This document shows positions 54,080 through 63,265 of a stretch of DNA of 64,000 nt, in pieces (position 1 is the first letter of the stretch; every line of letters starts with the position of its first letter). Position numbers and translations under genes: made by a program. The DNA is from an uncultured Rhodospirillales bacterium (lineage in GTDB: Bacteria; Pseudomonadota; Alphaproteobacteria; ATCC43930; CGMCC-115725), in assembly GCA_903822185.1 (NCBI GenBank), contig CAIJOA010000028.1, positions 1 through 64,000 of the forward strand, read 5' to 3'. Under the pieces are notes generated by a model, which was not told the origin of the DNA, ran no database searches, and saw nothing but the letters and a program-made list of their open reading frames with translations.

Positions 54080-54316
54080 CTAAGCTTCTGGCGTGAAATA
54101 GCGATCGTCGCGGAGCACATCGAGGGCGATGGTTTTAAGGTCGCCTGGTGAATCGACACGATTCAACCGCACATGGGTAAAGGGCTCCCAAGCATAGCGA
54201 CAGATCGACTGGACTTCCCAGAGGATCGATTTGGTGCCGATCGCGCGAAAGCGCTGACCCACCGTCACGCCGAAATTCTCTTCTGCGCCGCCGCTTGAAC
54301 TTTTCTTGAAGAACAT
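54080..54316 (-). CDS. Small hypothetical protein, 78 residues
   Basis: A soluble protein starting MFFKKSSSGGAEENFGVTVGQRFRA and ending with ALDVLRDDRYFTPEA; the middle (WEVQSICRYAWEPFTHVRLNRV) suggests a small beta-rich fold. Start ATG 54316 has AGGTG upstream; a GTG nine bases earlier is also in frame. I do not recognise the family beyond having the look of a conserved alphaproteobacterial protein. The 123 bases before the PHA depolymerase start and the 108 bases after the ABC permease stop show nothing further. Confidence 0.6.
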   Translation of the reverse strand: MFFKKSSSGGAEENFGVTVGQRFRAIGTKSILWEVQSICRYAWEPFTHVRLNRVDSPGDLKTIALDVLRDDRYFTPEA

Positions 54317-54424
54317 GGCAATCACCTGACGTAAACGCGACGTCCCCGATCCCCACGTTCCGAATCATAAAACCAGCCTCTTGCCGCGTCGATGGCAAAA
54401 GCCGTTTCTTCGGACGATTTAATG

Positions 54425-55180
54425 TTAGGCGACGGCCTCGCGCATGCCGCGGATGAAGACCCCGAGCGTGATCACCGACAAAGCGATGAAGATGGCGAAC
54501 GCCATCCACACGGACGGATCGCCAATCGCACCGTTGATCAGCGCGCGGCTGGCATCCACGGCATAAAGGAATGGATCGAACTTGGCGATGAATTGAATGA
54601 TCGGCGGGCCGAAACTGATCGGCAGCATGATCCCCGATAGGATCATCGCCGGCAACACGAAGGTATTGACGATGCCGGCAAGAATACCGCCTTCGCGGAT
54701 GATCAGCGCGAGGCGGAACGAGATCGACGACATGGTGATGCCGATCAGCACGATCAGCAGCACCAACAGGATTGAACCGCCGATATCGAAATGAAGACCA
54801 AAGAAGGCCCCGCAGACAATCAGCGCGATGCTTTGGATGATCAGGTTGATCGCCGACTGCAAAATGAAGCCCATGGTGAGGGCGAGACGGCTGATCGGTG
54901 TAACCCGCAAGCGTTCGATGAATCCGGAATCGAGCTTGTCGCGCAGCGTGAATCCTTCGAAGCCAGCAGCGAACAGCGCGTTCATCACCAGAAGACCCGG
55001 CGCAAAGAACTGCACGGCATTGTCGCCGCCGGGCAAGCCGCGCGACGCGGCGACACCATTCAACAGCGGCCCGAACAGCAGCAGATAAATGATCGGCTGA
55101 AACAAGCTGCTGACGGCCCAGAAAGGATTGCGGATCGTCACCCGCAACTCGTTCATCGCGATGAGGTACGCGTCGCGCAT
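54425..55180 (-). CDS. ABC-2 type export permease (DrrB-like)
   Basis: A 251-residue membrane protein with six hydrophobic segments, starting IAMNELRVTIRNPFWAVSSLFQPIIYLLLFGPL and containing the ABC-2 signature region SGIMLPISFGPPIIQFIAKFDPFLYAVDASRALI. It forms an exporter with the ATPase encoded two bases upstream. DrrAB-type pumps export hydrophobic compounds or polysaccharide precursors; the substrate here is unknown. Confidence 0.9.
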   Translation of the reverse strand: MRDAYLIAMNELRVTIRNPFWAVSSLFQPIIYLLLFGPLLNGVAASRGLPGGDNAVQFFAPGLLVMNALFAAGFEGFTLRDKLDSGFIERLRVTPISRLALTMGFILQSAINLIIQSIALIVCGAFFGLHFDIGGSILLVLLIVLIGITMSSISFRLALIIREGGILAGIVNTFVLPAMILSGIMLPISFGPPIIQFIAKFDPFLYAVDASRALINGAIGDPSVWMAFAIFIALSVITLGVFIRGMREAVA

Positions 55181-55182
55181 GA

Positions 55183-56157
55183 TCAGCTTTGTCCCCCGTC
55201 ACCGCGCAGGCTGCGGCCCGTCAGTTTGAGGAACACGTCGTCAAGCGACGGCCGCGTCAGCGACACAGATTTCGCCGGATAGTTCCCCTGCCCGACAATG
55301 CGCAGGATTTCCGGCAAGGCCTCGTCGCCGCGATCGACATAAAGCTGCAGGCTGGTGCCGAGATCGTGTTTTTCGAGAATGACGCGCTGTCCCTCAAGAA
55401 GCTGGAACGCGGCTTTCGCGCGTGTCTCGTCTTCATAGCCGAGGGTGATGATGTCGCCGGCGATCTGTTTCTTCAGTTCGGCCGGGCTGCCGATGGCGGC
55501 GATGCGGCCCTGATCCACGATGGCAACGCGATCACATAACGCATCGGCTTCTTCGAGATAATGCGTCGTCAAGAAGACCGTGGTGCCCTGTTCGTGCAGG
55601 ACCTTTGCTTCTTCCCAAACGCGAGCGCGGCTTTGCGGATCGAGGCCGGTCGAGGGCTCGTCGAGAAATAGAAGCTGCGGCGAATGAATGACGCCCGAGG
55701 CAAGATCGAAGATGCGCCGTTGGCCGCCCGAATAGGTTTCGGTCTTGCGGTCGGCAAAGGCGGTCAGTTTTAGCCGTTCGATCAGCTCGTTGCTGCGCCG
55801 CCGCGCCTCGTCCTTGCTCATGCGGTAAAGCTGCGCCTGCAACATCAGATTCTCGCGGCCGCTGGCGACATGCTCCATGCCACCCTTCTGGCCGACGTAA
55901 CCGATATGGCGACGAATCTCGTGCGGTTGGCGCGCGAGATCGAATCCCGTGATCGTCGCCTTGCCCCCCGACGGTGACAGCAGCGTGCAGAGCATCCGCA
56001 TCGTCGTGGTCTTGCCCGCTCCGTTCGGGCCGAGCAGGCCGAAGATTTCGCCTTTGGCGACATCGAGGTCGAGATCGCGAACCGCCTCGACGACCTCTTT
56101 CTTCGGCCCCGCAAAACGCTTGCAGAGCTTTTCCGTGTGGATGATTGAATCGGTCAC
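55183..56157 (-). CDS. ABC exporter ATP-binding protein (DrrA-like)
   Basis: A 324-residue ATPase: Walker A GPNGAGKTT, signature YSGGQRRIFDLASGVI, Walker B LLFLDEPSTGLDP and H-loop FLTTHYLEEADALCD. The extra C-terminal domain of about 90 residues (GDIITLGYEDETRAKAAF, SLTRPSLDDVFLKLTGRSLR) is that of DrrA/CcmA exporters. It follows the dihaem cytochrome c gene by one base on the same strand, so it may share that transcript. Confidence 0.93.
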   Translation of the reverse strand: MTDSIIHTEKLCKRFAGPKKEVVEAVRDLDLDVAKGEIFGLLGPNGAGKTTTMRMLCTLLSPSGGKATITGFDLARQPHEIRRHIGYVGQKGGMEHVASGRENLMLQAQLYRMSKDEARRRSNELIERLKLTAFADRKTETYSGGQRRIFDLASGVIHSPQLLFLDEPSTGLDPQSRARVWEEAKVLHEQGTTVFLTTHYLEEADALCDRVAIVDQGRIAAIGSPAELKKQIAGDIITLGYEDETRAKAAFQLLEGQRVILEKHDLGTSLQLYVDRGDEALPEILRIVGQGNYPAKSVSLTRPSLDDVFLKLTGRSLRGDGGQS

Positions 56158-56158
56158 G

Positions 56159-57043
56159 CTATTTGGGTGTTTTCGGTAACGGCGGGATCGATTTGATATA
56201 GACCGCGATCGCTTTGCGATCGGCGTCGGTCAGCTTGCCGGTGCCTTCGACAACCTCGGCCATGCCGCCGCCGACCGAATCGCCGTCGGGCGTCATACCG
56301 CTTTTGAGAAGATCGACGATGTCGTCTTCCTTCCAGTCACCGAGCCCGTCCTTCTTGTCACTGGTGATGTTCGGCGCATCCTGCTTGTCGGCGCCATGCG
56401 GATCGCCGGCATAAGCATGACGGCGATCGAGCCCGCCCAAGAGGTTTCGCGGCGTGTGACATTCCTGACAATGCGCAACGGCCTCTGCGAGATAACGCCC
56501 GCGATTCCATTCGTCGCTTTGTCCGGCCACCGGCTGCAACGGTCCTTCCTTGAAGAACAGCATGCGCCAGCCGAACAGCAATGGCCGCCAGCCGAAGGGC
56601 ATCTTCATATCGTGCCCCGGCATCTGATGAGCGACCGCCGGAATGCTCTGCAGATAGGCGTAGAGATCGGCGATATCGGCGTCAGTCAGATTGGTGAAAG
56701 ACGTGTAAGGAAAAGCCGGAAACATAAACGAGCCGTGCTCGTTCTTTCCCTCGCGCATGGCGCGGTGGAAATCGGCGGCGGTCCATTTGCCGATTCCGGT
56801 CGCTTTATCCGGGGTGATGTTGGGACCGTAGAAGGTGCCGAACGGCGTCGGCAGCGCGCGCCCGCCCGCAAGCAGCGCACCTCCCGCTTTTTTGTCGGTG
56901 TGGCAACCGGTGCAATCGCCCGCTGCGGCGAGATAGGCGCCACGTGCGATAGCAGCATCATCCGCGGCAAACGCCGAAAAGCTCCAACCGCCAGTGGCAG
57001 CAAGAGCCGTTAGAATCAGAAGGGCCAGGACGCGTCGCGCCAT
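56159..57043 (-). CDS. Dihaem cytochrome c
   Basis: A 294-residue periplasmic electron carrier. A signal peptide (LALLILTALAATGGWSFSAFA, cut before AD) is followed by two class I cytochrome c domains with haem sites CTGCH (about residue 47) and CQECH (about 198). Each has the axial-Met loop region and a WTAADFHRAMREGKNEHG-like or WKEDDIVDLLKSGMTPDG-like helix. The same architecture serves alcohol, nicotinate and aldehyde dehydrogenases as cytochrome subunit, but no such enzyme is encoded next to it. The start ATG 57043 follows GAAGGG. Confidence 0.92.
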   Translation of the reverse strand: MARRVLALLILTALAATGGWSFSAFAADDAAIARGAYLAAAGDCTGCHTDKKAGGALLAGGRALPTPFGTFYGPNITPDKATGIGKWTAADFHRAMREGKNEHGSFMFPAFPYTSFTNLTDADIADLYAYLQSIPAVAHQMPGHDMKMPFGWRPLLFGWRMLFFKEGPLQPVAGQSDEWNRGRYLAEAVAHCQECHTPRNLLGGLDRRHAYAGDPHGADKQDAPNITSDKKDGLGDWKEDDIVDLLKSGMTPDGDSVGGGMAEVVEGTGKLTDADRKAIAVYIKSIPPLPKTPK

Positions 57044-57075
57044 GGCCCTTCTATACACGAACCGAGTTTGATCGA

Positions 57076-57552
57076 CTAGGAGCTCTTGGTGCGATAGGCG
57101 CCGTGGCACGCGCCGCAGCCGTCCTTGTTCATCGCGCCAAGCTGCTCACCGGCACCCGCCGCATTGCCGGCTTTCACCGCCTCAAGCAATTTGGTCTGAT
57201 CGGCCTGCATGGCCGTGATCATCGCCTTGACCTTGTCCGTCTCGGTGAAGAGTTCAGGCTTCGCTTTGGTCTTGTCGGGGAATTCTGTCGTGCTGGTTCC
57301 CGCGGGGAACAACGCCATGATCTTCGGCGCGCGCGCGATCAAATCTTCAGCGGCCTTTTGTGCGGCGGCCTGGTCGCCCTGGCCTTTTGCATAATCAGAG
57401 ACTGCCTTGGCGTCGCCACCCTGCGCCTTCATGAACTCTTGGCGTTCTTTGATCACCGCTTCCTTGCTGGCCTGCGCCGAGACGCCAAACACACCGGATA
57501 CGAGAACAATGCCAACGCCCGCCGCGACGAGCCCCGTACGAAGAAAATTCAT
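57076..57552 (-). CDS. Cytochrome c-prime-like protein
   Basis: A 158-residue periplasmic protein with a signal peptide (GLVAAGVGIVLVSGVFGVSAQA) and a single C-terminal haem site, CGACHGAYR, near residue 149. The haem at the end of a four-helix bundle and the Met/Lys-rich helices are typical of class II cytochromes (c-prime and c-556), which bind NO or carry electrons. AGGAGACTGACGGC precedes ATG 57552. It is followed by the dihaem cytochrome 32 bases on, which suggests a joint electron-transfer role. Confidence 0.85.
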   Translation of the reverse strand: MNFLRTGLVAAGVGIVLVSGVFGVSAQASKEAVIKERQEFMKAQGGDAKAVSDYAKGQGDQAAAQKAAEDLIARAPKIMALFPAGTSTTEFPDKTKAKPELFTETDKVKAMITAMQADQTKLLEAVKAGNAAGAGEQLGAMNKDGCGACHGAYRTKSS

Positions 57553-57636
57553 GCCGTCAGTCTCCTGATTTGCTTTTGTGATGATAGGCATAGGCTGTCG
57601 CATCACGCTGTAACGATTGCGTGAGTCTGAAACGGC

Positions 57637-58026
57637 TTAGAGCATGCCGAGTTCCAGCTTGGCCTCTTCACTCATCCGCGACTGATCCCACGGCGGCGTC
57701 CAGACGAGCTTGACGCGCGCGTCCTTCACGCCTTCGACGGCGGCCACGGCGTCACGCACCTGCCCCGGCATTTCGCCGGCAACAGGACAAGCCGGCGCGG
57801 TCAGGGTCATCTCGATATAAACAGCGCCGTCCTTCTGCGCGACCAACTCGTAGATCAAACCAAGATTGACGATATCGACCGGGATTTCCGGATCGCGCAC
57901 CGTCTTCACCGCTTCGAGCACGCGCTCGACCAGGTCTGGATCGCTCTCGCCCGCAGGCGGCCGTTCGACCTCTTCGGTCGCGGGCGGTGCATCGTTCTGA
58001 AATTGGAAAGGATCGTCGCTTGCCAT
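57637..58026 (-). CDS. sufT: SUF system maturation protein SufT (DUF59/MIP18 type)
   Basis: A 129-residue protein with an acidic, Pro-rich N-terminal tail (about 1-35) and a MIP18-type domain: VLEAVKTVRDPEIPVDIVNLGLIYEL, then LTAPACPVAGEMPGQVRDAV with the conserved Cys, and VWTPPWDQSRMSEEAKLELG. SufT assists Fe-S cluster transfer to target enzymes. It sits at the end of the suf operon, six bases after the sufU stop. ATG 58026 is used; a GTG two codons earlier overlaps the sufU stop. Confidence 0.93.
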   Translation of the reverse strand: MASDDPFQFQNDAPPATEEVERPPAGESDPDLVERVLEAVKTVRDPEIPVDIVNLGLIYELVAQKDGAVYIEMTLTAPACPVAGEMPGQVRDAVAAVEGVKDARVKLVWTPPWDQSRMSEEAKLELGML

Positions 58027-58031
58027 GATCA

Positions 58032-58496
58032 CTACTCAGTCTTCACTGTCGCGCCGACCTCGCCGCTTTTCAGCGCCGCCTCGAAAGCGTGCCAGGCGAG
58101 CGTCGCGCATTTAACCCGTGTCGGATAGCCTTTGACGCCTTCCAGCGGCGCAAGCCGTTCAAAGTCGTCTTCCAGAACTTCCGGCATCGCCTCAACCTCG
58201 CCGCCCGTCACGCCGGCGTGGAATGCCTTGAACAATTTGTCTGCTTCTTCGAGCGTCTTGCCCTTCAGCACTTCGGTCATCAACGACGCCGACGCGGTCG
58301 AGATGGCGCAGCCGCGTCCCTGAAAGCTGACGTCTTTGATCACGTTGTTTTCGATCTCGAGGAACACCGTCACCTTATCGCCGCACAGCGGATTATGCCC
58401 ATTGGCGAAATGGCTGGGGTGTTCGAGCGCGTGGAAATTACGCGGCTTGCGGCCGTGATCGAGAATGATGTCCTGATAGAGATCGCGTGATTCCAT
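58032..58496 (-). CDS. sufU: Fe-S assembly protein SufU
   Basis: A 154-residue protein of the IscU fold, type SufU. The zinc/sulfur Cys residues are Cys38 (NPLCGDKV), Cys63 (GRGCAIS) and Cys130 (RVKCATLAW), and Asp40 is the fourth ligand. The insertion of about 20 residues between the second and third Cys (GVTGGEVEAMPEVLEDDF) marks SufU rather than IscU. In other bacteria SufU takes sulfur from SufS, so it replaces SufE here; no sufE is present in the operon. Confidence 0.95.
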   Translation of the reverse strand: MESRDLYQDIILDHGRKPRNFHALEHPSHFANGHNPLCGDKVTVFLEIENNVIKDVSFQGRGCAISTASASLMTEVLKGKTLEEADKLFKAFHAGVTGGEVEAMPEVLEDDFERLAPLEGVKGYPTRVKCATLAWHAFEAALKSGEVGATVKTE

Positions 58497-58505
58497 GGTT
58501 CTACC

Positions 58506-59726
58506 CTAGCGCGCGAAGATCGCCTGCGCCGCCTTCAAGGCGTCGGCCAGTGCGTCGATATCGCTCTCGTCGTTATAGATGCCGAGCGACGCCCGCGTCG
58601 TCGCATCAAGGCAAAGCTTTTCCATCAAGGGTTGGGCGCAATGATGCCCAGCACGCACCGCAACTCCCTTGCCATCCAGCAAGGTCGCGACGTCATGGGG
58701 ATGTATGCCCTCGACGGCGAAAGACAAGATGCCGAAGCGCCGTTGCCCCGCCGGCACCAGGCGGATGCCGTCGATGCGCGACAGCTTGTCCATGCCGTAT
58801 TCGGTCAGCGCTCCCTCATGCGCCTCGATTGCGGCACGGCCGAGTGACTCGATGTAATCGAGCGCCGTGGCCAAACCGATCGCGCCCGAGATGTCGGGCG
58901 TACCGGCTTCAAACCGCGCCGGCGGCTGTTGAAACGTCGTCTTTTCGAAGGTGACGGTTTCGATCATGTCGCCGCCCGCCTGCCAGGGCGGCATATCGTT
59001 GAGGATCGCGCGCTTGCCGTACAAGACGCCGATGCCGGTCGGCCCATAGGTCTTATGGCCGGAGAAAACATAGAAGTCGCAATCAAGCGCGCGGACATCG
59101 ACCTGCAGCCGCGGCGCAGCCTGGCAACCGTCGATCAAAACCTTTGCGCCCTGCGCATGCGCCAGACGGATGATCGCTTCGACCGGCAGCAAAGCCCCGG
59201 TGGCATTGGCAAGCTGTGTCACCGACACCATCTTGGTGCGCGGCGTGATCAGGCTTTCGAATGCCGCCATATCGAGGCCGCCGGTGGCATCGACCGGCGC
59301 AACCTTGATGGTGAAACCGATACGGTCGCGCAGCAATTGCCACGGCACGATATTGGCGTGGTGCTCCAACTCGGTGATGAGCACTTCATCGCCGGCCTTG
59401 AGGAAGGCCGCGCCCCAGCTTTGCACGACGAGATTGATCGCCTCAGTCGCGCCGCGCACGAAGACGATCTCGCTGGCGTCGGCGGCATTGAGGAAGCGGC
59501 GTGCGGTTTCCCGCGCGCCTTCGTAAAGCTCGGTCGAACGCGCGCTGAGGCGATAAACGCCGCGATGCACGTTGGCATAGTCATGCCGGTAATAATCGCT
59601 GACCCGGTCGATCACGACGTTTGGCTTTTGCGAACTGGCCGCGGTGTCGAGAAACACCAATCCGGGATTGTTGGCGAAGATGGGGAAATCCTGCTTCACC
59701 CGGCGCGGGTCGAGAAGCGCACTCAC
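58506..59726 (-). CDS. sufS: Cysteine desulfurase SufS
   Basis: PLP enzyme that removes sulfur from cysteine for cluster assembly. The 406-residue protein shows Lys225 in FSGHKTYGPTG (PLP) and the catalytic Cys363 in AGHHCAQPL. The catalytic loop is short, as in group II desulfurases that work with SufU or SufE. The start is GTG 59726, overlapping the sufD stop as GTGA; a TTG nine codons earlier is an unlikely alternative. Confidence 0.97.
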   Translation of the reverse strand: MSALLDPRRVKQDFPIFANNPGLVFLDTAASSQKPNVVIDRVSDYYRHDYANVHRGVYRLSARSTELYEGARETARRFLNAADASEIVFVRGATEAINLVVQSWGAAFLKAGDEVLITELEHHANIVPWQLLRDRIGFTIKVAPVDATGGLDMAAFESLITPRTKMVSVTQLANATGALLPVEAIIRLAHAQGAKVLIDGCQAAPRLQVDVRALDCDFYVFSGHKTYGPTGIGVLYGKRAILNDMPPWQAGGDMIETVTFEKTTFQQPPARFEAGTPDISGAIGLATALDYIESLGRAAIEAHEGALTEYGMDKLSRIDGIRLVPAGQRRFGILSFAVEGIHPHDVATLLDGKGVAVRAGHHCAQPLMEKLCLDATTRASLGIYNDESDIDALADALKAAQAIFAR

Positions 59727-61009
59727 GACGGCACGCGCGCGACGTTGAGCCAACGCTGCACATGGGCCGCGAGATGGGCCCGCAGCGCCGGCTCGCCTTC
59801 AAGACGATCAATTGCATCGGCGGCAAAGGCTTCGATCAGCATACGCCGTGCCTCGTCCGGCGAAATGCCGCGCGCTTCGAGATAGAACATCGCATCTTCG
59901 TCGAGATCGCCAACCGTCGCGCCGTGGCTGCATTTGACGTCGTCGGCAAAGATTTCGAGTTCGGGTTTCGTATCGACCGTCGCGCGCGCCGACAGCAGCA
60001 GATTTTTGTTGAGCTGATTGGCGTTGGTCTTCTGCGCGTCCTCGCGCACGGTAATCTTGCCGAGGAACACGCCATGCGCGCGCTCATCGACAACGCCCTT
60101 AAAAACTTCATGCGTCGTGCAATGCGGCGTCGCGTGATCGACGACCGTCATGTTGGTCGCTTCCTGCGCGCCGCGCAGCAGGTAGGCACCGAACAAGCCG
60201 CATTCCGCGTTTTCGCCGGCATAACGAATGAAGCTGTCGTGGCGCGACAATTCGCTGCCCAATGTCAGGACAAAACCGTCATAGCGCGCGGCGCGGTCGA
60301 GCGTGCCGCGGACCTGACCAAAGTGAATAGCGGTCGTCGCCTCGTCCTGCAGCTTTACATGACGCAAGCTTGCCGCCGCCGCGACATCGACCAGCGTCAC
60401 CGCGTTGGTCCAATAGCGGCCTTCGCCGATGTACGTCTCAAGGATCGTCGCACGGCTGCCGGTGCCGAGCTTGATAAGGTTGCGCAGATGGAACGATTGA
60501 TCCGGCGCATCGCCCCAATGGACGATCTCAACCGGATGATCGAGCGTCACGCCGTCTTCCAGCACCAGGACGTAACCGTCGGCAAACAGCGCCGCGTTGA
60601 GCGCGGCGAAGCCCTGGCCGCCGGCCGTATCGGTATCATCGAGCAGGCTTTGCGCCAGATCCTGGTGGCCCGGCAGCAGTTTCGCCGTGTTGTCGAGCCG
60701 CACGCCCTTCGGCAGCGCGCCGGTATGGGAAAGGTCCGGGGCAAAGCGCCCATTCACAAAGACCAGACGGTAGGACTCGCCGTCGAAGGCATAAGCCGCG
60801 ATGTCGGGCTTCGACGCCGTTGCAGTTCCCGGGAGATAAGCCTGTTGCAGCGGCCGCAGATTGGTGAAGCGCCAGGCTTCTTCGCGGCGCGTCGGGAAAC
60901 CGAGCGTCTCGAACCGCGCGAAGGCGCTTTTGCGCTGATCGGCCAGCGCGTCGGCGGGATGGGCGGTAAATGCCGCGCGGTACGGCGCGGTTTCTGGCTT
61001 CGCGGTCAT
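59723..61009 (-). CDS. sufD: Fe-S scaffold subunit SufD
   Basis: A 428-residue beta-helix protein that pairs with SufB in the SufBC2D scaffold. Features are the N-terminal helical part (RREEAWRFTNLRPLQQAY), the repeat strands, and the conserved end: DDVKCSHGATVGDLDEDAMFYLEARGIS with Cys and His used in cluster building. It follows sufC by six bases. Antisense of this gene contains a long shadow frame of more than 700 codons, which I reject. Confidence 0.96.
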   Translation of the reverse strand: MTAKPETAPYRAAFTAHPADALADQRKSAFARFETLGFPTRREEAWRFTNLRPLQQAYLPGTATASKPDIAAYAFDGESYRLVFVNGRFAPDLSHTGALPKGVRLDNTAKLLPGHQDLAQSLLDDTDTAGGQGFAALNAALFADGYVLVLEDGVTLDHPVEIVHWGDAPDQSFHLRNLIKLGTGSRATILETYIGEGRYWTNAVTLVDVAAAASLRHVKLQDEATTAIHFGQVRGTLDRAARYDGFVLTLGSELSRHDSFIRYAGENAECGLFGAYLLRGAQEATNMTVVDHATPHCTTHEVFKGVVDERAHGVFLGKITVREDAQKTNANQLNKNLLLSARATVDTKPELEIFADDVKCSHGATVGDLDEDAMFYLEARGISPDEARRMLIEAFAADAIDRLEGEPALRAHLAAHVQRWLNVARVPS

Positions 61010-61015
61010 GACGGC

Positions 61016-61768
61016 TTAGGCTGCCGTTTCGTCGAGCATCGCATAGCCGCGCTTTTCCAGCTCGGCCGCGAGGGTCTTGTCGCCCGACATCACGATCTTG
61101 CCGCCGCTGAGGACGTGGATGTGATCCGGCTCGATGTAATCGAGGAGGCGTTGGTAATGGGTAATCAGCACCATCGCCCGCGACGGCGAGCGCAGCTTGT
61201 TGATGCCGTTGGAGACGAGGCGCAGGGCGTCGATATCGAGGCCGCTATCGGTCTCATCGAGGAGGCCCAGCTTGGGCTCCAGCATTGCCATCTGGAAGAT
61301 TTCATTGCGCTTCTTCTCGCCGCCCGAAAATCCGACATTGACCCCACGCTGAAGCAGGTCGTCGTTGATCTCAAGTTCCTTGAGCTTCGCCCGGACGGCC
61401 TTGAGGAACTGGCCGGCGTCGAGGTCAGGCTGGCCGCGATGGCGGCGGACCGCGTTGAGCGCCGCCCGAAGGAAATACATGTTGTTCACGCCCGGGATTT
61501 CGACCGGGTACTGGAACGCGAGGAAGATGCCTTCCCGCGCCCGCTCGTCGGCGGCCAGCGGCAGCAAATCCTTGCCGTCGAACGTGACACTGCCCTCGGT
61601 AACTTCATAACCGGGACGCCCGGCGAGGACGCTGGCGAGCGTGCTTTTACCCGACCCGTTCGGCCCCATGATCGCGTGGACTTCACCTGGCTTTACGTCG
61701 AGGTTGATGCCCTTCAGGATCTCGCGTCCGTCGGTAATCTTGGCGTGCAAGTTTTTGATATTCAACAT
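61016..61768 (-). CDS. sufC: Fe-S scaffold ATPase SufC
   Basis: A 250-residue ATPase of the SufBCD complex: Walker A GPNGSGKST, the SufC-specific signature GFSGGEKKRNEIFQM, Walker B GLLDETDSGLDIDAL and H-loop LITHYQRLLDYI. ATG 61768 gives the usual 250-residue length; a GTG three codons upstream is possible and neither start has an obvious ribosome site. It lies 48 bases after sufB. Confidence 0.97.
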   Translation of the reverse strand: MLNIKNLHAKITDGREILKGINLDVKPGEVHAIMGPNGSGKSTLASVLAGRPGYEVTEGSVTFDGKDLLPLAADERAREGIFLAFQYPVEIPGVNNMYFLRAALNAVRRHRGQPDLDAGQFLKAVRAKLKELEINDDLLQRGVNVGFSGGEKKRNEIFQMAMLEPKLGLLDETDSGLDIDALRLVSNGINKLRSPSRAMVLITHYQRLLDYIEPDHIHVLSGGKIVMSGDKTLAAELEKRGYAMLDETAA

Positions 61769-61816
61769 TTCAGCCACACGTAAATTGGGTTCGTTTCGTA
61801 ATTTTAAGATTCGGCG

Positions 61817-63265
61817 TTAGCCGACGCTGCCCTCAAGGCTCACGGCGAGCAGCTTTTGCGCTTCGACCGCGAATTCCATCGGAAGTTCTTTCAGAACTTC
61901 CTTACAGAAACCATTGACTATCAAAGATAAAGCGTCCTCTTTCGAGAGCCCGCGCTGCTGGCAGTAGAACATCTGGTCGTCGCTGATCTTCGACGTTGTC
62001 GCCTCATGCTCGCATCGGGCAGAAGGGTTACGGACCTCGATATAAGGCACGGTATGGGCGCCGCAGCGGTCGCCGATCAGCAAAGAGTCGCACTGAGTAA
62101 AGTTGCGGGCGTTCTGCGCCTTGGGTTGCATCCGCACGAGGCCGCGATAAGTGTTCTGGCCACGACCGGCCGAAATTCCTTTAGAAATAATGGTCGAGGT
62201 CGTGTTCTTGCCAAGATGGATCATCTTGGTGCCGGTATCGGCCTGCTGCATGTTGTTGGTGATCGCGACGGAATAGAACGCCCCGACCGACCCATCCCCC
62301 TCAAGGAGGCAGCTCGGATATTTCCAGGTGATCGCCGAACCGGTTTCGACCTGAGTCCAGGAAATCTTGGCCCGGTCGCCGCGGCATGCGCCGCGCTTGG
62401 TCACGAAATTATAGATCCCGCCCTTGCCCTGGGCGTCGCCCGGATACCAGTTCTGGACCGTCGAATATTTGATCTCGGCGTCTTCGAGAGCGATCAGCTC
62501 GACCACGGCGGCGTGAAGCTGGTTCTCGTCGCGCATCGGCGCGGTGCAGCCCTCGAGATAGGAGACGTAGCTGCCCTTGTCGCAGATCAGCAGCGTGCGT
62601 TCGAACTGGCCCGATTTGGCGGCATTGATGCGGAAATAGGTCGAAAGCTCCATCGGGCAGCGGATGCCCGGCGGGATATAGGCAAAGGACCCGTCGCTGA
62701 AGACTGCCGAATTGAGCGCCGAGAAGAAGTTATCGCCCTGGGGTACGACCGAGCCGAGATATTTCCGCACCAGCTCGGGATGCTCACGCACCGCCTCGCC
62801 GAAGGAGCAGAAGATGATGCCCATTTCGTTGAGCTTGGACTTGAAGGTCGTCGCGACCGAAACACTGTCGAACACAGCATCGACCGCAATGCCGGCCAGC
62901 GCCGCGCGCTCGCCGAGCGGGATGCCCAATTTCTCGTAGGTCTTCAGCAGCTCGGGATCGACCTCATCGAGCGACTTCGGGCCTTCTTTCGGCGCCGAGT
63001 AATAGCTGGACGCCTGATAGTCGATCGGCGCGACCTTCAGCTTCGCCCAATCGGGATTTTCCATCGTCAGCCAATGGCGGAACGCCTGAAGCCGCCATTC
63101 CAGCAGCCATTCCGGCTCCTGCTTCTTGGCCGAAATGAAACGCACCGTACTCTCGTCGAGACCCGGCGGCAGGCTATCGCTCTCGATGTCGGTGACGAAA
63201 CCGTACTTATATCCCTCGCCCGTCAGGGCGTGGATGGTGTCGAGGCTATCGTCGGGCGAAGTCAT
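61817..63265 (-). CDS. sufB: Fe-S scaffold subunit SufB
   Basis: A 482-residue beta-helix scaffold protein. It shows [19 protein letters not shown], the [15 protein letters not shown] and [19 protein letters not shown] region, [12 protein letters not shown] with its conserved Cys, [21 protein letters not shown], and the C-terminal [28 protein letters not shown]. This is full length. Its start overlaps the stop of the Rrf2 regulator as ATGA, so regulator and scaffold are coupled. Confidence 0.98.
   Translation of the reverse strand: MTSPDDSLDTIHALTGEGYKYGFVTDIESDSLPPGLDESTVRFISAKKQEPEWLLEWRLQAFRHWLTMENPDWAKLKVAPIDYQASSYYSAPKEGPKSLDEVDPELLKTYEKLGIPLGERAALAGIAVDAVFDSVSVATTFKSKLNEMGIIFCSFGEAVREHPELVRKYLGSVVPQGDNFFSALNSAVFSDGSFAYIPPGIRCPMELSTYFRINAAKSGQFERTLLICDKGSYVSYLEGCTAPMRDENQLHAAVVELIALEDAEIKYSTVQNWYPGDAQGKGGIYNFVTKRGACRGDRAKISWTQVETGSAITWKYPSCLLEGDGSVGAFYSVAITNNMQQADTGTKMIHLGKNTTSTIISKGISAGRGQNTYRGLVRMQPKAQNARNFTQCDSLLIGDRCGAHTVPYIEVRNPSARCEHEATTSKISDDQMFYCQQRGLSKEDALSLIVNGFCKEVLKELPMEFAVEAQKLLAVSLEGSVG

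Noticed and set aside
59621-61783. Open frame of 720 codons on the plus strand opposite sufD and sufC
   Set aside because: It is the antisense shadow of well-recognised suf genes in GC-rich DNA. Its translation is rich in Arg, His and Asp without any fold or motif.
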